Shown one piece after another: positions 41,129 through 49,857 of a stretch of 64,000 nucleotides of DNA. Source of the stretch: Streptomyces halobius (lineage in GTDB: Bacteria > Actinomycetota > Actinomycetes > Streptomycetales > Streptomycetaceae); assembly GCF_023277745.1 (NCBI RefSeq), contig NZ_CP086322.1, positions 5,704,001 to 5,768,000 of the forward strand, in the 5' to 3' direction. The notes under the pieces are model-generated. The model was given only the letters and a program-made list of their open reading frames with translations, was not told the DNA's origin and did not search any database. Positions within the stretch are counted from its first letter, which is position 1; each line of letters starts with the position of its first letter. The position numbers and the translations under genes were made by a program.

Positions 41129-41785
41129 TCAGGCCCCCATGAGGTCCTCGCCCGCCCGCGCGAAGCGGAGCACCCCCGACGGCGTCACGGCGGCATGCAC
41201 ATGCTGATCGTGCGGCTCGGCCGGCACCTCGTCCAGCACCTCGGAGTCGTACAGCAGCACCACCAGCGACGCCTGCGCGACGGACCGCTGCAGCCGGGCC
41301 AGCACCCGGTCGTACGAGCCGCCGCCGCGCCCCAGCCGCACCCCGTGCCGGTCCACGGCGAGGCCCGGCAGCAGCACCACATCCGCCTGGGTGACGGCCT
41401 CCGGGGACAGCCGCTCGCCGTCCGGCTCCAGGAGCCCCCAGCCCGCCCGTACGAGCCGCTCGGCGCCCTCGTAGAGCGCCCAGTCCAGATCGTTGTCCGG
41501 CAGCAGTACGGGCAGCAGCACCCGCACCCCGGCGGCCCGCAGCCCTTCCAGCAGGGGGTGGGTGGAGGGTTCACCCTCTATCGACACATACGCGGCAACC
41601 GTCGGAGGAGTGCCGGGCCGCGAGGTGCTGTGCGGCGGAGCGGCATACCGGGCCAACTCGTCCAGCTCCAGTGTCCGGCGGGCCAGCGCCTCCCCGGTCG
41701 CCCGGACGACATCCGGCGGCAACGCTCTCCTCACCTCCAGGAGATCCCGCCGCAACCTGCGCTTCCTATCGTGAACAACGCTCAC
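41129..41785 (-). CDS. 5-formyltetrahydrofolate cyclo-ligase
   Basis: The 218-residue enzyme converts 5-formyl-THF to 5,10-methenyl-THF with ATP. Features are the basic helix RKRRLRRDLLEVRRAL at the start, VAAYVSIEGEPSTHPLLE (ATP/folate site), and the GLAVDRHGVRLGRGGGSYDRVL block near residues 150-175 (core RLGRGGGSYDR). GTG 41785. It is divergent from galU, an arrangement also seen in mycobacteria (Rv0992c/Rv0993). Confidence 0.93.
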   Translation of the reverse strand: MSVVHDRKRRLRRDLLEVRRALPPDVVRATGEALARRTLELDELARYAAPPHSTSRPGTPPTVAAYVSIEGEPSTHPLLEGLRAAGVRVLLPVLLPDNDLDWALYEGAERLVRAGWGLLEPDGERLSPEAVTQADVVLLPGLAVDRHGVRLGRGGGSYDRVLARLQRSVAQASLVVLLYDSEVLDEVPAEPHDQHVHAAVTPSGVLRFARAGEDLMGA

Positions 41786-41865
41786 CGTGGACCCTTGCTC
41801 CGCTCTCGTGCTCTATTCACCGGGACCTCATCATCCTTCCGATAGGGCCGGTTATGGTGGCGCGC

Positions 41866-42768
41866 ATGACCCCATCGCACACGCGGATCAGCAAGGCTGT
41901 CATCCCAGCAGCCGGTCTCGGCACCCGCTTTCTCCCCGCCACCAAGGCGACCCCCAAGGAGATGCTCCCGGTTGTCGACAAGCCCGCCATCCAGTACGTG
42001 GTGGAGGAGGCGGCCGCCGCCGGGCTCCTGGACGTCCTGATGGTGACCGGCCGCAACAAGCGCCCCCTCGAAGACCACTTCGACCGGAACTACGAGCTCG
42101 AAGAGGCCCTGCACCGCAAGGGCGACGCCTCCCGCCTCGCCCGGGTCCAGGAGTCCAGCGACCTGGCGACCATGCACTACGTACGGCAGGGCGATCCCCG
42201 AGGTCTGGGCCACGCCGTGCTCTGCGCCGCCCCGCACGTCGGCGACCAGCCCTTCGCGGTCCTCCTGGGCGACGACCTCATCGATCCCCGCGACCCGCTG
42301 CTGCGGCGCATGATCGAGGTGCAGGAGGAGCACGGCGGCTCGGTCATCGCCCTGATGGAGGTCGACCCGGCGCAGATCCACCTCTACGGCTGCGCGGCCG
42401 CCGCCCCCACCGGGGACGACGACGTCGTCAAGGTCTCCGACCTGGTCGAGAAGCCCGCCCCCGGAGAGGCCCCCAGCAACCTCGCCATCATCGGCCGCTA
42501 TGTCCTCGACCCGGCTGTCTTCGAGGTGCTGCGCAAGACCGAGCCCGGCCGCGGCGGCGAGATCCAGATCACCGACGCCCTCCAGACGCTGGCCTCCGAT
42601 CCCTCCCTCGGCGGCCCGGTTCACGGCGTCGTCTTCAAGGGCCGCCGCTATGACACCGGCGATCGTGGCGACTATCTGCGTGCCATTGTCAGACTCGCAT
42701 GCGAACGTGAAGACCTGGGTCCGGACTTCCGGACCTGGCTTCGCAGTTATGTGACCGAGGAGATGTAA
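41866..42768 (+). CDS. galU: UTP-glucose-1-phosphate uridylyltransferase
   Basis: The 300-residue enzyme makes UDP-glucose for cell wall and glycan synthesis. It shows the nucleotidyltransferase signature AVIPAAGLGTRFLPATKA-type segment (residues 12-29; core GLGTRFLP), EMLPVVDKPAIQYVVEEA, VLLGDDLID and GRYVLDPAVFE. ATG 41866 gives the usual N-terminus; an ATG four codons earlier (41854) is possible. It is followed after four bases by the glp/moeA gene, so they are co-transcribed. Confidence 0.95.
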   Translation: MTPSHTRISKAVIPAAGLGTRFLPATKATPKEMLPVVDKPAIQYVVEEAAAAGLLDVLMVTGRNKRPLEDHFDRNYELEEALHRKGDASRLARVQESSDLATMHYVRQGDPRGLGHAVLCAAPHVGDQPFAVLLGDDLIDPRDPLLRRMIEVQEEHGGSVIALMEVDPAQIHLYGCAAAAPTGDDDVVKVSDLVEKPAPGEAPSNLAIIGRYVLDPAVFEVLRKTEPGRGGEIQITDALQTLASDPSLGGPVHGVVFKGRRYDTGDRGDYLRAIVRLACEREDLGPDFRTWLRSYVTEEM

Positions 42769-42772
42769 GACG

Positions 42773-44089
42773 TTGAACGGCACCACCGGCCAGACCAGCC
42801 ACCAGGACCGCGTCTGGTCGGTGGCCGAGCACCTCGACGACGTCCTGTCGAAGATCCGCCCGCTGGACACGATCGAGCTGCAACTCCTCGACGCCCAGGG
42901 CTGCGTCCTGGTCGAGGACATCACCGTCCCGGTCGCCCTGCCGCCCTTCGACAACAGCTCCATGGACGGCTACGCGGTCCGCGTCGCCGATGTCGCGGGC
43001 GCCACGGAGGAGTTCCCCGCCGCGCTCACCGTCATCGGCGATGTCGCAGCGGGCAGCGGCGAGCTGCCGGCGGTCGGCCCCGGGGAGGCCGCCCGCATCA
43101 TGACCGGCGCCCCGGTACCGCCCGGCGCCGAGGCCGTCGTCCCCGTCGAGTGGACCGACGGCGGCACCGGACAGGGCCCCGCCGCCACGATGCGCCACCA
43201 CAGCGCCGCCCCCCAGGACGCCACCGGCGAGGTCCGGGTCCACCGTCCGGTCGCCGAGCGCGCCCACATCCGCGCCCGCGGCAGCGACGTCCCGGCGGGC
43301 GAACCGGCCCTCGCGGCGGGCACGGTGCTCGGTCCGTCACAGATCGGTCTGCTCGCCGCCATCGGCCGCGGCACCGTCACCGTCCGCCCCCGCCCCCGGG
43401 TCGTCGTGCTGTCGACCGGCAGCGAACTGGTCCAGCCCGGCGAGCCATTGGGCCCCGGCGAGATCCACGACTCCAACAGCTTCCAGCTCACCGCCGCCGC
43501 CCGGGACGCCGGAGCCATCGCCTACCGCGTCGGCGCCGTCGCCGACGACGCCGAAACGCTCCGCGCCACCCTGGAGGACCAGCTCGTCCGGGCCGACATC
43601 CTCGTCACCAGCGGCGGCGTCAGCGTCGGCGCGTACGACGTCGTCAAGGAGACCCTGGCCGACCTCTCCGCAGCCGAAGGGATCGTGGAGTTCCGCAAGC
43701 TCGCCATGCAGCCCGGCAAGCCCCAGGGCTTCGGCCTGATCGGCCCCGACCGCGTCCCGCTGCTTGCGCTGCCCGGCAACCCCGTCAGCTCCTATGTCTC
43801 CTTCGAGCTCTTCGTACGCCCCGCCATCCGCACCCTGATGGGGCTCCCCGACGTGCACCGCCCCACGGTCCGCGCCGAGTGCGCCGAGGCCATCGCCTCC
43901 TCCCCCGAGGGCAAGCGGCAGTTCCTGCGGGGCTCCCACGACCCCGTGACCGGCCGGGTCACCCCCGTCGGCGGCGCCGGTTCCCACCTGATCAAGGCCA
44001 TGGCGCACGCCAACGCCCTGATCATCGTCCCCGAGGACACCACCGAGGTCGCCGAGGGCAGCGCGGTGGACGTCGTCCTGCTCGGGTAG
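42773..44089 (+). CDS. glp: MoeA-family protein, Glp type (gephyrin-like)
   Basis: The 438-residue protein has all MoeA domains: SSMDGYAVRVADV near residue 62, the MPT-binding domain with VLSTGSELVQPGEPLGPGEIHDSNS (key TGSEL and HDSNS), TSGGVSVGAYDVVKE, LPGNPVSSYVSFE and the C-terminal domain IV. MoeA inserts molybdate into molybdopterin. However, the paralogue encoded after galU and before rimJ and a SepX/GlpR gene in Actinobacteria is Glp, which binds FtsZ and the membrane receptor GlpR to guide division. The identical context here favours Glp. The presence of moaC and mogA between glp and rimJ means that a cofactor role cannot be excluded. TTG 42773 follows GAGGAG. Confidence 0.88.
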   Translation: MNGTTGQTSHQDRVWSVAEHLDDVLSKIRPLDTIELQLLDAQGCVLVEDITVPVALPPFDNSSMDGYAVRVADVAGATEEFPAALTVIGDVAAGSGELPAVGPGEAARIMTGAPVPPGAEAVVPVEWTDGGTGQGPAATMRHHSAAPQDATGEVRVHRPVAERAHIRARGSDVPAGEPALAAGTVLGPSQIGLLAAIGRGTVTVRPRPRVVVLSTGSELVQPGEPLGPGEIHDSNSFQLTAAARDAGAIAYRVGAVADDAETLRATLEDQLVRADILVTSGGVSVGAYDVVKETLADLSAAEGIVEFRKLAMQPGKPQGFGLIGPDRVPLLALPGNPVSSYVSFELFVRPAIRTLMGLPDVHRPTVRAECAEAIASSPEGKRQFLRGSHDPVTGRVTPVGGAGSHLIKAMAHANALIIVPEDTTEVAEGSAVDVVLLG

Positions 44090-44152
44090 CCGTCCGTCGC
44101 TGCGGGTACGGTGTCGTCCCACAGGCGCGGCACGGTCCACAGCAGGAGAACG

Positions 44153-44631
<479 letters not shown>

Positions 44632-44635
<4 letters not shown>

Positions 44636-45135
44636 CTCCCGCCCGCGCCCTGGTCGTCACCGCCTCCAACCGCGCCGCCGCCGGTGTCTACGAGGACAAG
44701 GGCGGCCCGCTGCTCGCCGAGGGCCTGGCCGCCATGGGCTTCGAGGTCGACGGCCCCCAGGTCGTCCCCGACGGCGACCCGGTGGAGGCCGCCCTGCGCC
44801 AGGCCGTCGACGCCGGCCGCTACGCCGTCGTCCTCACCACCGGCGGTACGGGCCTGTCTCCCACCGACCGCACCCCCGAGGCCACCCGCCGGGTCCTGGA
44901 CCACGAGGTCCCCGGCATCCCCGAGGCGATCCGCGCCGCGGGCCGGGCGAAGGTCCCCACCGCCGCCCTCTCCCGCGGTCTGGCCGGCGTCGCCGGCACC
45001 ACCTTGATCATCAACCTGCCCGGCTCCACCGGCGGCGTCCGCGACGGCCTCGCGGTCCTCGCCGGCCTCCTCCCGCACGCCGTCGACCAGATCCGCGGTG
45101 GCGACCACCCCAGACCCTCCGGGAGCCCGAGCTGA
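44632..45135 (+). CDS. mogA: Molybdopterin adenylyltransferase (MogA/MoaB)
   Basis: The 167-residue protein has the MPT-binding fold: ALVVTASNRAAAGVYEDKGG, the TTGGTGLSPTDRTPEAT phosphate loop, and LPGSTGGVRDGLAVL. It activates molybdopterin by adenylation before molybdate insertion. It is translationally coupled to moaC and immediately precedes the acetyltransferase gene. Confidence 0.93.
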
Positions 45136-45149
45136 ACGCGCCCTGGCCG

Positions 45150-45767
45150 GTGGTCCTGACGGATGGTGATGTCACCCTCCGCCCGATAAGGCTGCGCGAC
45201 CAGCGGCCGTGGCGCGAGGTCAACCGCCGCAACCGCGACTGGCTGCGCCCCTGGGAAGCGACCATCCCGCCGCCCCCACCGGGCACCGCGCCGCCGCACC
45301 GCCCCACCTTCCGCCAGATGGTCCGCCATCTGCGCGCCGAGGCGCACGCCGGCCGGATGCTGCCGTTCGTCGTCGAATACCGGGGCCGGCTCGCCGGCCA
45401 GCTCACAATCGCCGGCATCACCTGGGGCTCCATGTGTTCCGGCCATATCGGCTACTGGGTCGACCAGGAAGTGGCCGGCCGCGGCGTCATGCCGACCGCC
45501 GTGGCACTCGCCGTCGACCACTGTTTCCGCACCGTCGGACTCCACCGCATCGAGGTCTGCATTCGCCCCGAGAACACCCCCAGCCGCCGCGTCGTCGAAA
45601 AACTCGGCTTTCGCGAGGAGGGCATCCGGCCGCGGTATCTGCACATCGACGGCGCCTGGCGCGACCACGTGGTATTCGCGCTGACCGCGGAAGAGGTGCC
45701 GGAAGGACTGCTCAACCGCTGGCGGCACCAGAAGCGCAGCACGCCCCGGACTCCCGGCACTCCGTGA
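45150..45767 (+). CDS. rimJ: RimJ-type GNAT N-acetyltransferase
   Basis: The 205-residue protein is a GNAT of the RimJ/RimL branch, which acetylates ribosomal-protein or other N-termini. Visible features are VTLRPIRLRDQRPWREVNRRN, the acetyl-CoA loop region around YWVDQEVAGRGVMPTAVAL, and IEVCIRPENTPSRRVVEKLGF. Relatives start a few residues earlier (NAPWPVVLTDGDVTL here), so a CTG at 45132 that overlaps the mogA stop is an alternative to GTG 45150. The galU-glp-rimJ-glpR order is conserved in Corynebacterium and Mycobacterium. Confidence 0.88.
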   Translation: MVLTDGDVTLRPIRLRDQRPWREVNRRNRDWLRPWEATIPPPPPGTAPPHRPTFRQMVRHLRAEAHAGRMLPFVVEYRGRLAGQLTIAGITWGSMCSGHIGYWVDQEVAGRGVMPTAVALAVDHCFRTVGLHRIEVCIRPENTPSRRVVEKLGFREEGIRPRYLHIDGAWRDHVVFALTAEEVPEGLLNRWRHQKRSTPRTPGTP

Positions 45768-45938
45768 TCCTCCCGCCCCACAAATAAAATAAATGTTCGA
45801 AAATCTTCACCGAATGCCCGGATTCGCGGCGTGCTGATCTCAACAATCACAAAAAAAGTTCGAGATATCAGCCAGATCGTGCGACACACCGGCCCAATTG
45901 GCGGATGGCCCCACGCAAACCCCTCTACCGTGTGAGTT
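45768..45938 (+). promoter_or_regulatory. AT-rich promoter region of the sepX-like gene
   Basis: This 170-base gap is strikingly AT-rich for the window (CAAATAAAATAAATG and CACAAAAAAAGTTCG within it). It holds two GTTCGA-containing segments (GTTCGAAAATC at 45794-45804 and AGTTCGAGATATC near 45858), compatible with repeated regulator sites. TACCGT 9 bases before the GTG would be a -10 for a nearly leaderless transcript. Confidence 0.4.
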
Positions 45939-47018
45939 GTGAGAAGCAGCGGCCTCATCTACGCAGTCATCGTCGGGGCCTGGGCCGCCTACTTGGTGCC
46001 GATGTGGCTCCGTAGGCAGGACGAGCTCAACGAGGCCCGTCCGACCGAGCGCTTCAGCACGGCCATCCGGCTGCTGTCCGGACGCGCGGCCATGCAACGC
46101 CGCTACGCCAAGGGGCAGCAGGAGCGCCCCGCCGACGATGCCGACGAGGAGCGGGACCCGGACGCCGCGGCCGGGCCGGCCGACGTCCGGCCCTTCGGCG
46201 ACCCGGCACCGGCCGACGACACCCCCACCCGCGTGAACGCCGCCGCCCCCACCCCGCCGCGCCCTTCCGCCGCCGAGCGCACCAAGCGCGCCAAGGTCCT
46301 CGCCCGCCGCCGGCGCACCATCTCCATCCTCTTCCTCACCTTCACCCTCGGCGCCATCGCGGCAGCCGTCGGCGGCCTCCCCTTCCTCTGGGCCCCCGCC
46401 ATCCCCGCCGTCCTTCTCACCGCCTACATCGTCTACCTGCGCGTCCAGGAGCGCCGCCGCTTCGTCTTCACCATGGACCAGCGCCAGGCGGAGGCGGCGG
46501 CACAGCGACTCCGGGAAGGCAGGCCCCGCCCCCAGCCGCCCGCCGACCAGCCGCCCGGCACCGACCACCAACCCGACCCCCACCGTCCCCGTCCCCATCC
46601 CCGTCCCGACACCGCGCCCGCCGAGGCCGCCCCGGAGCCGCCGCGCCCGGCGGCCCCCGCCCACACCGCCGGCCGCCGCGCCCTCGTCGAGCAGACCGAC
46701 CACGCCGAGTGGGTCGACCAGCAGCGCGAACGCCCCCGCCTGGGATCGGGCAGCTGGGAACCGGTCCCCGTGCCCCTCCCGACCTACGTCACCGCCCCGG
46801 TCGCCCCCCGCGCCACCAGCCACGTCGATCTGGACGCCGACGACGCCTGGAGCTCCGCCCGCTCCAGCGCCGCCGCCGACCACCCCAAGCCCGGAACCCC
46901 CGGCCGCCGCCCCCGCGGCCGCACCCCGCTCTTCGACCAGTACGCCCACCCGTCTCCCGACGGAGACGCGCCGCGCCGCAGCGACGACGTGGACCGCCCC
47001 CGCGCGGCGAACGAGTGA
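45939..47018 (+). CDS. sepX: SepX/GlpR-type septation membrane protein
   Basis: The 359-residue protein has an N-terminal membrane helix directly followed by the conserved YLVPMWLRRQDELNEAR segment. Two further helices lie near residues 130-168, and a long disordered Pro/Arg-rich cytoplasmic tail ends in short conserved motifs such as TPLFDQYAHP. This is the layout of SepX, needed for cross-walls and sporulation septa in Streptomyces, and of GlpR, the membrane receptor of Glp in Corynebacterium. The gene lies downstream of galU-glp-rimJ as GlpR does. GTG 45939 has no clear ribosome site, suggesting leaderless translation. Confidence 0.85.
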   Translation: MRSSGLIYAVIVGAWAAYLVPMWLRRQDELNEARPTERFSTAIRLLSGRAAMQRRYAKGQQERPADDADEERDPDAAAGPADVRPFGDPAPADDTPTRVNAAAPTPPRPSAAERTKRAKVLARRRRTISILFLTFTLGAIAAAVGGLPFLWAPAIPAVLLTAYIVYLRVQERRRFVFTMDQRQAEAAAQRLREGRPRPQPPADQPPGTDHQPDPHRPRPHPRPDTAPAEAAPEPPRPAAPAHTAGRRALVEQTDHAEWVDQQRERPRLGSGSWEPVPVPLPTYVTAPVAPRATSHVDLDADDAWSSARSSAAADHPKPGTPGRRPRGRTPLFDQYAHPSPDGDAPRRSDDVDRPRAANE

Positions 47019-47093
47019 CAGCCCTCCGCTGACCAGCACCGAAAGCGATTTCCGAGCACCGCGAACGGGATGCTAGAGTTTCACTCGTCGCAA

Positions 47094-47166
47094 GGGCCTG
47101 TGGCGCAGCTGGTAGCGCACCTCGTTCGCAACGAGGGGGTCAGGGGTTCGAGTCCCCTCAGGTCCA
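47094..47166 (+). tRNA. tRNA-Ala (anticodon CGC)
   Basis: The acceptor arms GGGCCTG and CAGGTCC pair with one G-U. The D arm, anticodon arm CCTCG-TTCGCAA-CGAGG (anticodon CGC, reading GCG) and T arm GGGGTTCGAGTCCCC are all intact. The discriminator base is A and the CCA end is not encoded (ACCG follows). A TGCTAGAGT extended -10 lies about 20 bases upstream. The 3' half is next to an integrase relic, so this tRNA is a likely attachment site. Confidence 0.96.
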
Positions 47167-47175
47167 CCGCACGTC

Positions 47176-47211
47176 AAAGCCCCCTCCGGGATGATCCGGT
47201 GGGGGCTTTTT
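47176..47211. terminator. Bidirectional terminator after tRNA-Ala
   Basis: AAAGCCCCC(T)CCGG pairs with CCGG(T)GGGGGCTTTT around GATGAT, with T-runs on both sides. It ends the tRNA transcript rightward and would end the leftward integrase relic. Confidence 0.85.
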
Positions 47212-47239
47212 CGCGCCGTACAGCAGCGGAGTACAGCAA

Positions 47240-47715
47240 CTACGTGGGATCCGCCTGGCTGCCGAGATGCTTGCCCAGCTTCCGCAGAGCCTTCCGCGTC
47301 GACTCCGACGGCACGTGCGTGTAGATCTCCATGGTTACCGCGATCTTGCTGTGTCGCAGGATCTGCATCGCGATCCGGGGGTGCACGTCGAGTGCGGCGA
47401 GGAGCGATCCACACGTGTGACGTGTGGCATGCGGCCGGTCTTACGAACCCCAGTTCGACCAACCGGGCGGTGAACTCCCGGTTGAAGTTCCTCGGCTCGA
47501 TCGGAGTGCCGTAGCGCGCGGTGAACACGAACCCCGAGTCCGTCCACCGTGCACCGGCCGCGTGCTCGGCAGCCTCCTGAGCCTTCCGGCGGAGCTGAAG
47601 TGCCGTCACAGATGTCCGACAGGGGCAGCATCGCGGTTGACGCCTCTGTCTTGGTCTCTTGCCTTCGGCCCCGGGCGCGCAGGCCAACGGCTTTGACAGC
47701 CGCCGCTACGGATCC
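47240..47715 (-). pseudogene. Tyrosine site-specific integrase, frameshifted 3' remnant
   Basis: The C-terminal catalytic domain can be pieced together from two frames. One reads ETKTEASTAMLPLSDIC, then a shift near 47610 gives VTALQLRRKAQEAAEH and FVFTARYGTPIEPRNFNREF. A second shift near 47430 leads to RHTCGSLLAALDVHPRIAM and LRHSKIAVTMEIYTHV, ending at TAG 47240. RHT and the downstream H/Y positions are the integrase active-site box. The N-terminal domains are missing beyond 47715. It ends about 75 bases from tRNA-Ala, the classic position for an integrase of an element inserted in a tRNA. Confidence 0.8.
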
Positions 47716-47718
47716 CAC

Positions 47719-47743
47719 TCCGCCGGCCCGCCACGCGGGCCGG
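47719..47743. terminator. Perfect hairpin at integrase-relic boundary
   Basis: CGCCGGCCCG pairs with CGGGCCGGCG around CCACG. It marks the point where integrase similarity ends and gene-free, G/C-run-rich DNA begins (47744-48010). Confidence 0.5.
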
Positions 47744-48534
47744 CGGGGGCTCGGGGGCTGGGGCGACGCTCCTGCCCCCGGCCCGCTCCGCCCCCGCCCC
47801 CGGCCCCGCGCCACCACAGTTGCCACGAGGTGCCCCGATAGGCAGGCGAGGAGCCAGCCCGATTCGCGGGGGAGCGTAAGGCCCAAGATCTCTCACCCCG
47901 AGGGGCAGACCTCAAACTCTCTCCACACCACCAGCGCGGGCATGCGTCGGTCGGCCGCGGTACGGAGAGCCGTTGCAGAGGGGCGACGGTTGTTGAACCT
48001 CACGGCGGTAGCAGCGCTACCGAACAACGCTTTGCTGTTGACGCCGGCTGCGCAAAGACAGCCACATGCTCACGTTGCCAAGAACCAAGGCCATAGCGAT
48101 GAAAACCCAAAGCATCATGCCTGTGACGCTACATTGGGTGATCGTGGGTGTGGCCAGCAGTTCGCCTGCCTCGTGGGAATGCTGCCGTACAGCAGCGAAA
48201 TACAGCAGCCGCCGCGAAAAACGGCCCGTCACGGCGGGGTTCCGGCAGGCGCGGCGGATGGCCTCCACCTGTGAGCGTGAGGGAGCCTTGCGGCCCAGAG
48301 CGTTCGTCACCTCGCGTGCACGCAAGGGCCGGTCGGCGCTCACGACGAGCGTGGTGATCTCCCGGCTCACGGCTCTGGGCGCTCTCTGTGCCTTGTGTGG
48401 CCCGCCGGTTTGCCTTGCCCGGCTCCAGGCGCTTGTAGCGGAGGGACTCGGCAACGTCTCCACCCACAACGACTCAGCCCTCAACACCCCACCCATACCG
48501 GGGGACATGCCCGCCGGCCTGGTGGCGATCACGG
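47744..48534. other. Decayed, mostly non-coding DNA of former mobile element
   Basis: About 790 bases hold no intact gene of normal size. On the minus strand a stretch at roughly 48190-48390 has a coding-like helix-turn-helix segment (TTLVVSADRPLRAREVTNALG, residues split here as VVSADRPLRAREV) without a clear start. A possible 33-residue membrane peptide lies at 48017-48118. Base composition is less biased than the chromosome around it. This is most consistent with debris between the tRNA insertion site and the AraC gene. Confidence 0.45.
48017..48118 (-). CDS. Possible 33-residue single-helix membrane peptide
   Basis: From ATG 48118 the frame encodes MMLWVFIAMALVLGNVSMW and a basic tail LSLRSRRQQQSVVR. 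One strong hydrophobic helix followed by positive charges is typical of small membrane proteins. There is no obvious ribosome site; TGTAGCGT just upstream could act as a -10 for a leaderless transcript. Evidence is limited to composition. Confidence 0.25.
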   Translation of the reverse strand: MMLWVFIAMALVLGNVSMWLSLRSRRQQQSVVR

Positions 48535-49356
48535 TCAGATGGGGGTTTGGGCGAAGTCGGTCGGGGCGCTGCGGGCGTAGCGGCCGGGGCTGGTGCCTAG
48601 GGTGCGTTTGAAGTGGCGGTTGAAGTGTGACTGGTCGTAGAAGCCGGTGGCGGCTGCCACCAGGCGCGGAGGCATGCCGCTGAGGAGGAGTTTGCGGGCC
48701 ATGTCGACGCGGCGGCTGGTGAGGTATTGGTGAGGGCCCATGCCGAACTCGCGGCTGAAGACGCGGACGAGGTGGGCGGGGTGGACGTGCAGGGCTTCGG
48801 AGGCGTCCTGGAGGCTGATGCCCTCGACGAACTTCGCGTCGAGGAGGTCGCGCAGGCGGTACGCGATGGTGGCGTTGCGGACGGGGCTGCGGTCCGCCAC
48901 GTTTCCCTGCAGGTGGTCGCGTAACCGCTCGGTCACCAGTGCCAATCTGCTTTCCGCTTCGAGTTCGTCGCCGGCGTGCTCCAGTGACCCGTGCAGTTGG
49001 TGGATGCGCTGGCGCAGCAGTGGGTCTTCCAGGACCGGGCTGTCGACTGCCAGTCCGATGAGGCTGTCTTCCAGCTGCGAGGAATCGAGATATACAACTC
49101 TCTTCCGAAAGCCGGTCGGAGTGACCGAGCGTCCATTATGTGGGACGTGCGGGGGGAGCAGGGTGACTAACTGATCCAGTGCGCCGTGTTCGTGGCGGTC
49201 CAGGTCGTATCTGACCATGCCGTCGTCGACGATCAGCAGCGTCCAGGAGTCATGCGTATGCATGGGATAGACGTGGTCAGTGATGCGCGCGTGGAAGACT
49301 TCCGCGATTCCCGCCAGAGCGGGACTCCATGCGCGGATCTGCGGATGATCAAGCAT
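48535..49356 (-). CDS. AraC-family transcriptional regulator
   Basis: The 273-residue protein has an N-terminal cupin-like sensor domain (AraC_binding; PMHTHDSWTLLIVDDG near residue 33, HVPHNGR) and a C-terminal double helix-turn-helix. The latter shows ISLQDASEALHVHPAHLVRVF and PPRLVAAATGFYDQSHFNRHFKR (core GFYDQSHFNRHFK). ATG 49356 starts right at the conserved N-terminus. It is divergent from the DUF2000 and EamA genes, about 50 bases away, and probably controls them. Confidence 0.92.
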   Translation of the reverse strand: MLDHPQIRAWSPALAGIAEVFHARITDHVYPMHTHDSWTLLIVDDGMVRYDLDRHEHGALDQLVTLLPPHVPHNGRSVTPTGFRKRVVYLDSSQLEDSLIGLAVDSPVLEDPLLRQRIHQLHGSLEHAGDELEAESRLALVTERLRDHLQGNVADRSPVRNATIAYRLRDLLDAKFVEGISLQDASEALHVHPAHLVRVFSREFGMGPHQYLTSRRVDMARKLLLSGMPPRLVAAATGFYDQSHFNRHFKRTLGTSPGRYARSAPTDFAQTPI

Positions 49357-49405
49357 GCAAAGATCGTACAAGACTTGGCCAGGGCCGTCAGGGTTTGATT
49401 GACGC

Positions 49406-49837
49406 ATGGAATCCGTGAACGAACCTGTTCGTTTTGAGACAAAGATCGCCGTGGTCTTGCGCGATGACCTTAAGGTGTGGCAGCGCCTCAACATGACCGC
49501 GTTTCTGGTCAGTGGAATCGGCCGAGAGGTGCCGGAGGTAATCGGCGATCCGTATTCCGATGCCGACGACACCGTGTACCTGCCCATGTTCCGGCAGCCC
49601 GTGCTGGTTTTCGAGGCCAGCAAGGAGACTCTGACCAGGTCACACGGGCGTGCCATCAGCCGGGGTGTGCCCCTGTCGGTGTTCACCACCGACCTCTTCA
49701 CCACCAACAACGACCGGGACAACAGGGCCGCCGTGCGGGCCGTCCACCGGGACCAGCTGGACCTCGTCGGCATGGCCGTGTACGGGCCGCGCAATGCCGT
49801 GGACAAAATCGTCAAGGGTGCTCGGATGCACCCGTGA
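49406..49837 (+). CDS. DUF2000 family protein
   Basis: The 143-residue protein matches DUF2000: KIAVVLRDDLKVWQRLNMTAFLVSG at the start, DPYSDADDTVYLPMFRQPVLVFEA in the middle and NRAAVRAVHRDQLDLVGMAVYG near the end (cores given). The fold resembles peptidyl-tRNA hydrolase II, but no activity is known. It is 20 bases ahead of an EamA transporter and divergent from an AraC regulator, a recurring set in actinomycetes. Confidence 0.85.
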   Translation: MESVNEPVRFETKIAVVLRDDLKVWQRLNMTAFLVSGIGREVPEVIGDPYSDADDTVYLPMFRQPVLVFEASKETLTRSHGRAISRGVPLSVFTTDLFTTNNDRDNRAAVRAVHRDQLDLVGMAVYGPRNAVDKIVKGARMHP

Positions 49838-49857
49838 CGTCTCGTTAGGGGCGCGAC

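Noticed and set aside
47549..48274. A 241-codon plus-strand frame over the integrase relic
   Set aside because: It is antisense to recognisable integrase motifs and shows no coding signature.
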